NCBI GenBank assembly: GCA_001275005.1
Contig: JWZX01002878.1
Location: forward strand, 1 to 13,757
Source: Chrysochromulina tobinii
Lineage: Eukaryota; Haptophyta; Prymnesiales; Chrysochromulinaceae
Reading direction: 5' to 3'
DNA: 13,757 bases
A program made the translations under genes and the position numbers. Below are positions 6,628-13,757 of the stretch, piece after piece. Positions within the stretch are counted from its first letter, which is position 1, and every line of letters begins with the position of its first letter. The notes below the pieces were generated by a model. The model was not told where the DNA came from. It did no database searches and worked only from the letters and a program-made list of their open reading frames with translations.

Positions 6628-8301
6628 TCACTTAAAGAGCTCGTCGTCGTCGAGGTCGCGATAGTGGTCAATTGGCCGAGGGATGGTCTCCGTGACCGCG
6701 CCCTCGGGCAGTCGTCCATCGATAACGCCATTGCCAAAGCCGCGCCCACCACCCTTGCCCTTGCCAAAGCCCTTGCCCCCGTAGCCCTTGCCCTTGCCGC
6801 CGATCATTTCGTCGTCAAAGGAGCCCTTGCCGAAGCCCTTACCCTTCCCTCCGCGCGGCGATCGATCGTCGTCGTCCCGCCGGCTGAAGCGCAAGGGCTG
6901 TAGCGGCGGCGGCGGCATCGCGGCGGCGCGCTCGCTCTCGGCGGCAAAGGCCTTCCAGTACTTGGACTCCAGGGCGAGCCGCTTGGCGGCGAGCACGCTG
7001 TCGCTCCACTTGTTGTCAATGTGCTTGCGGACGTAGACAGCATCTTTGAAGAGCTTTTGAGAGAGGAGGCAGCGGAACTTGCCGACCTCCACCTCCACGC
7101 AGTTGGCCTCGTAGAAGGCGTCGACGGCGGCGCGAAGCGTGCCGGCATACTCCACATCGAGCGCCGATAGGGCCGCCAAGTACGCCGTGTGCGCCTTCGC
7201 GAGCTCGGCCGCCTTGTCATACTTGATCGGCACGGCGAGTGCGTCGCGCGTGGCCGCATACACGAGGCAACGGTTTGGCAGGTGGGCCTCTCCAGACGCC
7301 AAGAGGAGCGCGGCGTGAGAGCCGAACTGGCCGCCACCCAGGTAGTCGAAGTGGTGCACGCGGCGCAGGTAGAGCACCCTCACGTGAAGGCCCTCGAGCG
7401 CACTAAGCCCATCGAGGGGTGCTCCACGACGCACCACGTCTGCCTGTCCCGGCAGCCCGAGCCGCGCCTCGAGCGCATCGATGAGCTCGTCGCAGCGGCA
7501 CGCGTGAGTGTGCGCCTCGGCCTCGCTCAGCGGCGGCGGCACCGCCTCGCATGCTGGCATGAGTACATCTCGTTGCACGGGAGGACGTTCAACAAGCTCT
7601 GCGAGCTGCGGGAGATCCGTAAGGGCTCTGAGCCCCGCGTCCGCCTCGGCGCGCGTACCGAAGGCGGCCCACATACGCGTCTTGTCGTTGATGTCTCGCT
7701 CCGCTGTGAGCAGCGAGACGAGTGCGCACTTGCCTTTTGACGCCGACGCCGCCGCCGCCGCCACATCACCTTTGGCTGCAACGTCCTCGCTGCCGACTTG
7801 GCTGGTGGCGTCAGCGACCTCGCCGGCGGCAGCGGCGATGAGGACGCCGCGCGCCTGAGCGACAGCGGACGATGGCAGCGGCTCAAACTTGACCAGGTGC
7901 GCGGGCATGGGCGCCGGGCCGCGCGGAGGTGGAGGCGACGCCGGCTTGTCGCCAGGAGCAAGCTCTGCGCCCGGCAGGCTCGCAAGCAAGCCGCCACTCT
8001 TGAGATTTGGGCCCGTGAGCGCGCCCGCTCGCAGGTCGGCGAGGAAGCCGGGTAGCATCGTGCGCGCGCGCTCGCGCTGCGCGAGCAGGCCGGCGGCGAG
8101 CCTCTCAGGGTGGTGCTGCGCCTTGAACTGCGGCTGCGCCTTGTGCTCCTCAAACTGGCGGCGTGCCACCTCTAGGAGTTCTTTCCCCTCGCTCTTCTCC
8201 GCCGCGGCGCTCAAGGCAGTGGCGCCGCGCACGCGCTTGTTGCCTTGTCTATCTGTATCCTCGTCGTTGGCCTCCTCGTCCTCGTCGATGTCGCGTTTCA
8301 T
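6628..8301 (-). CDS. SERRATE/ARS2 homologue, cap-binding-complex effector
   Basis: ARS2/SERRATE links the nuclear cap-binding complex to RNA maturation, small-RNA processing and decay. The N-terminus is acidic (MKRDIDEDEEANDED). Residues about 42-75 contain ARRQFEEHKAQPQFKAQHHP, resembling the family's FFEEHK..WF..KYHP segment. A central region has LHVRVLYLRRVHHFDYLGG, like the family's LRIVHSFDYYN. Near residue 410 comes FRCLLSQKLFKDAVYVRKHI, matching CPLSGKKFKGPEFVRKHI. A Gly/Lys-rich linker then leads to the C-terminal IDHYRDLDDDELFK, which matches the YRDLDAP-type end that contacts the cap-binding complex in animals. The protein is 557 residues, shorter than animal ARS2. The ATG at 8301 is chosen for its family-like start and for leaving promoter room; an in-frame ATG at 8343 would add 14 residues. 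The zinc-finger region looks incomplete: HIDNKW replaces the second His. Confidence 0.85.
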   Translation of the reverse strand: MKRDIDEDEEANDEDTDRQGNKRVRGATALSAAAEKSEGKELLEVARRQFEEHKAQPQFKAQHHPERLAAGLLAQRERARTMLPGFLADLRAGALTGPNLKSGGLLASLPGAELAPGDKPASPPPPRGPAPMPAHLVKFEPLPSSAVAQARGVLIAAAAGEVADATSQVGSEDVAAKGDVAAAAASASKGKCALVSLLTAERDINDKTRMWAAFGTRAEADAGLRALTDLPQLAELVERPPVQRDVLMPACEAVPPPLSEAEAHTHACRCDELIDALEARLGLPGQADVVRRGAPLDGLSALEGLHVRVLYLRRVHHFDYLGGGQFGSHAALLLASGEAHLPNRCLVYAATRDALAVPIKYDKAAELAKAHTAYLAALSALDVEYAGTLRAAVDAFYEANCVEVEVGKFRCLLSQKLFKDAVYVRKHIDNKWSDSVLAAKRLALESKYWKAFAAESERAAAMPPPPLQPLRFSRRDDDDRSPRGGKGKGFGKGSFDDEMIGGKGKGYGGKGFGKGKGGGRGFGNGVIDGRLPEGAVTETIPRPIDHYRDLDDDELFK

Positions 8302-8434
8302 GCCGATCTCGTGGCACTTGCTTTTGCAAACTCTGTCACGCATCGCTCTTTGGGGCTTGTTTGTGAGTTCGCTTCACACAAATCACGGAATCGCCAGGTC
8401 CTCGTGCCCTGGGAATGGAAACGCAAGTCTAGCG
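8302..8434. promoter_or_regulatory. Compact bidirectional promoter region (SERRATE/ARS2 and TPR gene)
   Basis: Only 133 bp (91 bp if the ATG at 8343 is used) separate the start codons of two divergent genes, so both transcription starts and 5' leaders must fit here. No TATA box is obvious. A five-codon upstream ORF (ATG 8415, stop ending 8432) finishes two bases before the plus-strand start. Confidence 0.6.
8415..8432 (+). promoter_or_regulatory. Five-codon upstream ORF before the TPR gene
   Basis: ATGGAAACGCAAGTCTAG encodes METQV and stops two bases before the main ATG at 8435. It matters only if the transcript starts upstream of 8415, which cannot be seen here. If it does, reinitiation over so short a distance would be inefficient and the main frame would depend on leaky scanning. 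Confidence 0.35.
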
Positions 8435-9667
8435 ATGGCCGACACGACCTCAGAAGAGCGTCGCCAAGCCAAGGTCGCTGCGAGCATGGGCAGCATCTCG
8501 CGCGCAGGCGCCGCCGACACAACTGCAGAGTACGACCGCCTCGTTTCGCAGGCGGTCGAGCTCGTGAATACGCCCGCGCTCGACTTTCTCAGTGCAAAGG
8601 AGCGGAAGCTGTTCCTTGAAAAGAATCTCAAGAAGGCGGAGAGCCAATGCCGTCGGGCCATCGAGCTCGACCCGGCCCGGCCAGCAGCGTACTACGCCCT
8701 CGGCTGTGCACAAAACGCGAGCGCGGACGGCATGGCCGCGGCTGCGTCCTTTGTCAAAGCGATGGAGTTCGCTCGCGAGGAGTTCTCAACGGAGTGGGCC
8801 AACGCGGCCATGCACGCTTTCGCCACGCTCATGGCCAACGCCAGCGCGCCGCGGCCAGCTTGGTGGGCAGACGCGCAGCTGCTGGTGTACTCGGAGCGCG
8901 CACTGACCGCGCTGCCCGAGGCGACGCTCACGCTTCTGTGGCGTGCGCAGGTTCTGTCCGGACTGCCTTTGGCACTGCCCCCGCTGGCGACGCAGCGCAG
9001 CGCGGAGCAGCTGCGCACGGCGGCCACGCACTACACGGCGGTGGCCAAGCTCCTGATTTCCAAGGAGGAGAAGCGCGCAGCCGTCGAGGAGGCCGCCGCG
9101 TGTCTCGTGCACGCGAAACGACTCGATGCGCTCGAAACGACGCGAGCCGATGCGAAACGACTCGATGCGCAGGCTGCAGCGGCGGCGGCAAGCGGCAGCG
9201 GCGGCGGCGGTGCTGCGAGCGACGCGGTGGTAGCCGACGACGGCGACGATGGCGCGGGCGACGACAGCGTGGCAACAGCGCCGGGATCGAGCAAGAACGC
9301 TGCTAAGAATCGAAAGAAGAAAGCCAAAGCCAAAGCCAAACTGGCGGAGCAGCTGCTGCTGGAGGTGGAGGCTGGGCCTGACGAAACCGCCACGAAGGGA
9401 GCACACGCCCCTGACGGCACCGCCGTCACGAAGGACGCGAGTGCGTCGCAGCTGCCGCTGCCGCCGCCCGGGGCGCCCTTGGCATCGTCGGGCGAGAGCA
9501 CTTATCGATGGGCCGACCCACTGCCACAGAGTTGCCTGGCCGCCCTGGCCGAGCTGGGCGTGGTGGCGGGGGCGTTCGTTTCGGCCATAGACCTGGTCGG
9601 CATCGCTGCCGAGGGCGGGCCGGAGGAAGCCGTCGCCGCCGGATTGATCGTGCCCGTCCCACATTGA
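8435..9667 (+). CDS. TPR-like protein of unknown function
   Basis: This single uninterrupted frame encodes 410 residues and starts at an ATG in a good context (GCGATGGCC). The N-terminal half is helical. It includes a recognisable TPR-type segment at residues about 66-113: AESQCRRAIELDPARPAAYY, then ALGCAQNASADG and FVKAMEFA. Further helices carry WW and LLVYSERALTALPEATLTLL. From about residue 225 the sequence becomes low complexity, with a repeated AKRLDA, Ala/Ser/Gly and acidic stretches, and a strongly basic KNRKKKAKAKAK near 287-303 that could be a nuclear or nucleolar signal. A compact, proline-flanked C-terminus (YRWADPLPQSCLAALAELG) looks folded. I do not recognise the family beyond the TPR. 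It diverges from the SERRATE/ARS2 gene. The frame is open further upstream only because it lies antisense to that gene. Coding status is well supported; function is unknown. Confidence 0.75.
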   Translation: MADTTSEERRQAKVAASMGSISRAGAADTTAEYDRLVSQAVELVNTPALDFLSAKERKLFLEKNLKKAESQCRRAIELDPARPAAYYALGCAQNASADGMAAAASFVKAMEFAREEFSTEWANAAMHAFATLMANASAPRPAWWADAQLLVYSERALTALPEATLTLLWRAQVLSGLPLALPPLATQRSAEQLRTAATHYTAVAKLLISKEEKRAAVEEAAACLVHAKRLDALETTRADAKRLDAQAAAAAASGSGGGGAASDAVVADDGDDGAGDDSVATAPGSSKNAAKNRKKKAKAKAKLAEQLLLEVEAGPDETATKGAHAPDGTAVTKDASASQLPLPPPGAPLASSGESTYRWADPLPQSCLAALAELGVVAGAFVSAIDLVGIAAEGGPEEAVAAGLIVPVPH

Positions 9668-9685
9668 TCGTGGCCGCCGTCCCAC
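9643..9685. repeat. Short tandem duplication spanning the TPR gene stop codon
   Basis: ATTGATCGTGCCCGTCCCAC (9643-9662) is followed directly by ATTGATCGTGGCCGCCGTCC (plus CAC, to 9685). The copies differ by 3 inserted bases and a substitution. The stop codon TGA (9665-9667) lies in the second copy, read in a different phase from the first. Confidence 0.85.
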
Positions 9686-10564
9686 ATACATTTGAGATCG
9701 ATGGGTAGAAACCTCAGATACAGATTTGAGATTTAACAGCAACCGGACATCGACGTCAGCTCGTTAGGGAACGAATACGCGCGAGTAGTACCAATTATAT
9801 TTATGTATCAACCCGACCGGAAGGAGGGTCGAGGGTGGTAGGGCGGGCGCACTGCAAAAAATATCTAATTCATACCAGAAGAAGGAATTGAGAAACGATC
9901 AGGCTGAATAACCAGGGTTGTTACGTTACTAGGCCTAGGTGGTTGGGCTCGTACGTCGTAGCTTAATTACGAGTCTCGTTACCAGGCTCGTTGGAAAGGC
10001 GAACTCACGAGGGTCCTCGTTACTAAGGCATGTATATTGTACAAGACCTCGTAACCACACAGTCTCACGCGCGCACCAGTGGCGCGACTGCGGTCACACT
10101 CAGGCGGCGCTCTCGTCCGCGACCAACACTCCGAACTCGCCCAACCCTAGAACAACCCTCGTTATCAGCCTGATTTTTTTGCAGTGCGGGCGCGGGGTGC
10201 GCGGCGGCGGGCGCGGGGAGCGTGACGGAGGCCGGTTGACGATTTCGATTAGAAACCCAGACCCGACCGGAGGTCCCACCGGACGGGAGCGCGGCGCGGT
10301 GCGATGGCGCTCGACGCGTGCGCGGTCGTTGGTGCGCGGTGTGAAATCGAGCATGGTCGCGGCGCCTCACGGGTGTGTCGTCGCGTCTTAAGTCCATCGG
10401 GCTTTCGGGGCTTAAGTCGCGTCCCGCGTCCCGCCGGAGGCGGGCGGCGGGGCAAGAGGGTGCGGGGGGGTGACCGGCTTCCGCTCCGGTTTCCGACGCG
10501 CACGCGGTTAGCACGCGGTGTCGGCGGGTGCGGGGGGACGTTGAGTCCAAATGAGTCCATCGAC
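9668..10564. other. Spacer between convergent TPR and receptor-phosphodiesterase genes
   Basis: The flanking genes converge, so this 897-bp stretch should hold two 3' ends. The first half is more AT-rich than the rest of the window and contains the foldback element. The second half (about 10190-10560) is very GC-rich. An 11-bp direct repeat ACCCGACCGGA lies at 9811-9821 and 10261-10271, outside both arms of the foldback. Open frames in the GC-rich part lack any recognisable protein character. Confidence 0.5.
9849..10187. mobile_element. Candidate MITE-like foldback element with about 50-bp inverted arms
   Basis: GCACTGCAAAAAA at 9849-9861 is the reverse complement of TTTTTTGCAGTGC at 10175-10187. 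Further in, ATCAGGCTGAATAACCAGGG (9898-9917, continuing TTGTT) pairs with AACAACCCTCGTTATCAGCC (10151-10170, continuing TGAT), with one mismatch and one indel. Similarity continues to CTAGG..GTTGGGC on the left and GCCCAACCCTAG on the right. The left arm carries an extra 36 bp at 9862-9897. GGGC flanks both ends and could be a 4-bp target duplication, but this is weak in GC-rich DNA. The interior (about 190 bp) has no coding frame and several CTCGTTAC-like repeats. A non-autonomous DNA transposon remnant is the best guess. Confidence 0.5.
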
Positions 10565-13302
10565 CTAGACGACGGTGACGGAGCTGGCCCAGCGCGCGCG
10601 GTTGTTGGCAAGATCCGCAAGCCTATCCTCGACGCCCGTGCCTGCAACCAGGGCTAAGGAGGACCACGCAGGTTGCGCGAACATGTCGATGAACCCCATC
10701 TCAAGTTGCGCTTTGGGGGCAAGCAAATACATCGAGGGCTTCAGCCCCAGCTGCCTCTCGTTGGCCACCTGGGCCTGGAATTCGAGCTGGACCTTTGCTG
10801 CCCAGACCGAAGAAACTGGCCAAGGTCGCACCGGGCCCGAGACGTCGGATGCATGCAAGACGACACACGCGACGAGGTGGCGGTCGTCAGCGCTGTTCAC
10901 GTCGAGTGGCCGAGGCAAGGTGCTGCCTAACGGCTCAATCACACTCGAACTCGAGGTATCCCTGGGGGAGAGCCGCTCGCTCACGCGGCGGCAGGGACGG
11001 TTGGCGAGGTCGGTGGCCATGATCGCCTCGATGATGATTTTTCGGGCTGCGCGGTAGTCTTCCCGCTGGAGGCCGCTGAAGATATTGCAGCCTGGCTTCT
11101 GCAGCACGCGGAAGAGCGTCGAAATATGCATCGACTCGAGAACGGAGCGGTCGTTGTACTGCAACGCCAGGGGGTCGTCCGATTCGATCAAGAACGCATT
11201 GCTGACACCGAGGTGGCCAAGATCGTGCCCGAGGGCGGCGATGCAGAGCGCGGATATGTCGAGCGGCCGCAGCAACTGCCTTAGCCGATTGCAGCGCTGC
11301 AGCACCACGACGACACCTTGCAAGACATACACGCCATGCGAGAAGTTGTGGAAAGGCAGCGGCAGGTAGCCTTGGGAGACGCCGATTAAGAATGTCTGAA
11401 GCGTCGCGCTGGTGCAGCCGAGGGTGTTTTGGACGCCCATCTCCTGGCACAGCGTAAGCGCCGTCGCAAGCAGCTCATCAGGCCGCGCGCCCATTTCATC
11501 GCCGTCGGTCGAGTAGAGATCAAGGTCCCACGAGAATGGGGAGGATCCAAGCCTCCGAGGAGAGGGTGAATCTAGGCTCCATGCAGCTGGTGCCATAGCG
11601 AGGAAGACCTCCTCTGGAGAGGGCCCCTCGGCGTTCTTCGAGCAGAGAGTGCCTACAGTGCCCGCACGCAAGGCCTTCTCCAACTGCTCGTTGCGATCTC
11701 GAAGACGCGCGATGCGATCGCGAAGCGCCTCAGGCTCTGCTCGGTCCGCCTCGTCCCCCTCCTCGAGCACGCAGCTGTGCAGCTCGACAACTGGGGTCCC
11801 TCCGACAGGGTCAAGGTCCATCCCTGCCTTGCTGCGCGCCCACTTCACGCAGTAGGCGCAGCAGAGGAGAAGCAGCACTGCGCTGACTATCGCGACCCAA
11901 ATGGCATCGCCGGCGGAAGGTGAGGCCACGCTGGCGATGAAATCTTCGTCGCGCACTTCTTGAAGCTCGCCGGAAAGGATGTGTGACAGGTCCTTCACTT
12001 GGCCTGTCTTGACATCGATGCTATACAGCCACGACGGCGCTCGAGACGCGACGAACAACTCTTCAGACACGAGGGTGAGAGCGGATGGCGAGTCGAGATG
12101 TGCGGAGGTGCCCACCGCGCCGGTGTCATTGAGGGGCCCACCTGAGCCTGCCAGGGTACTCACGCGCCCCGTCGTGAGCTCGAGTTTGCGCACGCGGTGA
12201 TTGGCGAGGTCGGCGATGTAGAGGATGGAGTTGTCGGCGGACAATGCCAAGCCGGTAGGTTGATTGAAGGCAGCCGCTGTGCCGACACCGTCGGTGTAGC
12301 CCGCAACACCGGTGCCCGCAATTGTGGTCACCTCGGCGTCGAGTGTGAGGCTCACCTGATAGCCGAGGCCGGCAGCCGGCCTGGCCACGTCAAGGCCCTT
12401 GGCTTGCTGCCAGTTCCCAGTTGAGCTGTGCCTCCCACATCTTTCTCATGGCGCTCTCGAGAATCTTTGCATATTCCGTCGAGTTGAACTCCGTATCGTA
12501 CGAGTACGAATTCGTGTGAAACTTCACGGAAGTCTCGAACTTGTAATGCGCCCTGATCCGAATCTTTCGGATTTGGTGCGCCAGCGAGTCGGAAACATAG
12601 AGCCACCTTTCCAAGGCTACAAACGGCCATGTTTGAATGGAGTCCGATTTGTTGAGAACGCGTGGCGTGGCATCGAAGGCAAGCCCTGTGGGATAACCGA
12701 GCTTCACCGCCAAGCCCACCCCATCGCGGCTCGAACACCAGCACCCAATATAGATCGACGAGCCGGGGCACTCCGATCGCAACTTGCAGCCGGCGAGGGT
12801 GCTCACCGTTCGCCCCTGAATATCGATTGCGCGCACCGCTCCGTTGAGAGAGTCCGCCACGTAAAGCACCGAGTTTGGGCGATCGTAGGCGAGGCCAGTT
12901 GGGGCAAGGAATTGCGCGATGTTCATGGAGCCGTCGACGTGCGTCTTATTCATCAACAAGGATGGAGTCCCTCCGGAGAGTGTCTCGACGATGCCGCTCG
13001 TCAGGTGCACTGTCCGCACCGCGTTGTTGCCGGTGTCGGCCACGTACAGCACGTCCCGATCCGGGTCAGCCGCCATGCCTGAAGGGCTAGAGAATATGGC
13101 ATTTCTCAGGTAGCCATTCAGATAGCCTTGCCGCTGGCAGAAACTGTGGCCAAAGATGCACGATCTGTAGATGCCCGATGGATTCTGTCCGCTGGTGACA
13201 AAGATGGTGCTGAGTGTCGTGTTGCAAGTCGCAAGGCCCGCCAGTCGCGGTGGTTCAGAAATCAACATCGGTCGTCCCCCTCGTGGGCTGTCGTCCAGAG
13301 AG
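10565..13302 (-). CDS. NHL beta-propeller / transmembrane / cyclic-nucleotide phosphodiesterase
   Basis: This predicted receptor-type enzyme has an N-terminal NHL-repeat propeller with about five blades. Examples are FSSPSGMAADPDRDVLYVAD, FLAPTGLAYDRPNSVLYVAD, a VTTIAGTGVAGYTDG blade with ILYIADLANHRVRKL, and a weaker last blade. One hydrophobic helix follows (11849-11917, WVAIVSAVLLLLCCAYCV then KWARSK, positive on the cytosolic side), then a short heptad-like segment (LRDRIARLRDRNEQLEKAL). The C-terminus is a class I 3',5'-cyclic-nucleotide phosphodiesterase domain: FHNFSH (near 11335-11358), HDLGHLGVSNAFLI, YNDRSVLE, EAIMATD, SDVSGP and GFIDMF. A frame change inside 12356-12438 needs a small intron or is a 1-base indel. 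The first certain ATG in frame is at 13268; 13302 is a possible exon boundary. No signal peptide is seen, so a 5' exon is probably missing. From 13268 the protein is about 881 residues. Likely role: hydrolysis of cAMP and/or cGMP under control of an extracytoplasmic ligand. Confidence 0.85.
12356..12438 (-). other. Unresolved splice junction in the NHL-phosphodiesterase gene
   Basis: The two reading frames change here. Three solutions keep frame: a GT-AG intron 12438-12381 (58 bp, donor AAGAT|GTGGGA, acceptor GGCCAG), a GC-AG intron 12410-12356 (55 bp, donor ACTG|GCAGCA, acceptor TATCAG), or a single-base indel in the AAGGGCCTTG run. The protein on both sides is NHL propeller, so the join itself is not in doubt. 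Confidence 0.6.
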
Positions 13303-13757
13303 CTTGAGGAGATGAGGACCACGGCGTCTCAAAACCCCTGCTTGCAGCGCTTGCAAGGGCTGCCCGGACCTCCTGGCTGTTTACGTTTTCCCACAGCCGC
13401 ACAGGGTGCCTACCGGTATATGTATGAGGTTTTCCCCTGGGATGTTCCAAACGGCGAAGAAATCCCCATACCCGGGCTCTCCGGATCCCCCCGATCTGGT
13501 TCCATGATGGATACCCCTTCACGTTGAGTTCTCATCCGGGCGTCACGCGACAGGCGACACGCAGCAGAAAGTACTGACGACATGGTGTAGTAGTTCTCGG
13601 AGAATCAATCTCACGGAGGTCAAGTCAAGTCGGGTCGACTCTAACCGCCACTGCCAACCTCGAGTCCTCTTTTTAAGGTAGTCCGCTCATGGTGTACATG
13701 GGGCAAAAACTGATCTCCAAAAGTACTGAAGGGATTTGAACGAAACTCAAGCCAGAG
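13303..13757. other. 5' region of the NHL-phosphodiesterase gene
   Basis: No recognisable conserved domain lies here. One speculative upstream exon fits: ATG at 13583 (ACCATG context) to a GT donor at 13413, encoding 56 residues starting MSSVLSAACRLSRDAR. It could splice at 13303 (TCTCCTCAAG) in frame with the propeller. It has no clear signal peptide, which argues against it for a surface receptor. A CAAGTCAAGTC tract at 13619-13629 repeats the pentamer seen upstream of U2SURP. Confidence 0.25.

Noticed and set aside
7889-8434. Upstream extension of the TPR frame by about 180 codons
   Set aside because: It lies antisense to the SERRATE/ARS2 coding sequence, and the translation is Arg/Ala/Ser-rich without a recognisable domain. 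The ATG at 8435 has a good context and begins clean protein sequence.
10304-10657. Plus- and minus-strand open frames in the GC-rich spacer
   Set aside because: They are Arg/Pro/Ala-rich products of GC composition, overlap each other in several frames and show no motif.
1-13757. tRNA, rRNA, riboswitch or bacterial operon elements
   Set aside because: I saw no cloverleaf with a conserved T-arm, no rRNA-like block, and no Shine-Dalgarno sites or rho-independent terminators. The gene content is eukaryotic nuclear.

Overview
The window looks like nuclear DNA of a GC-rich unicellular eukaryote, most likely a marine alga such as a haptophyte or pelagophyte. The evidence is spliceosomal introns (GT-AG, and possibly GC-AG), eukaryote-only protein families (U2SURP, SERRATE/ARS2, class I phosphodiesterase), RS and glycine-rich low-complexity domains, and Kozak-like starts without bacterial ribosome binding sites. 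The lineage is inference. I recognise protein families from memory and cannot run a search.

Layout, left to right. A secreted YHYH-domain protein runs leftward off the window edge (796 to <1, minus), with one intron and an apparent 1-base frameshift. A three-exon gene for the U2 snRNP-associated SR140/U2SURP splicing factor follows (4881 to 1128, minus). A 0.7 kb spacer holds a TCAAG pentamer repeat. Next come a cold-shock-domain/CCCH zinc finger/glycine-rich RNA-binding protein (6261 to 5563, minus) and a SERRATE/ARS2 homologue (8301 to 6628, minus). A TPR-like protein of unknown function (8435 to 9667, plus) diverges from SERRATE/ARS2 across a spacer of about 0.1 kb. A 0.9 kb spacer (9668-10564) contains a foldback, MITE-like element. 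The right end is a minus-strand gene (about 13302 or 13268 to 10565) for an NHL beta-propeller, a transmembrane helix, a short coiled coil and a cyclic-nucleotide phosphodiesterase domain.

Functional themes. Three consecutive minus-strand genes (U2SURP, cold-shock/CCCH protein, SERRATE/ARS2) all act on RNA: splicing, RNA binding, and coupling of the cap-binding complex to RNA processing. Eukaryotic neighbours need not be co-regulated. The most novel item is the last gene. It reads as a one-piece membrane receptor in which an extracytoplasmic NHL propeller would control a cytosolic cAMP/cGMP phosphodiesterase. Its metal ligands are kept, but several other signature positions are changed, including the purine-binding glutamine.

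Limits. Intron boundaries are inferred from reading-frame continuity and splice dinucleotides only. Two junctions (1658-1794 and 12356-12438) have more than one frame-consistent solution. The 5' end of the receptor-phosphodiesterase gene is unresolved.
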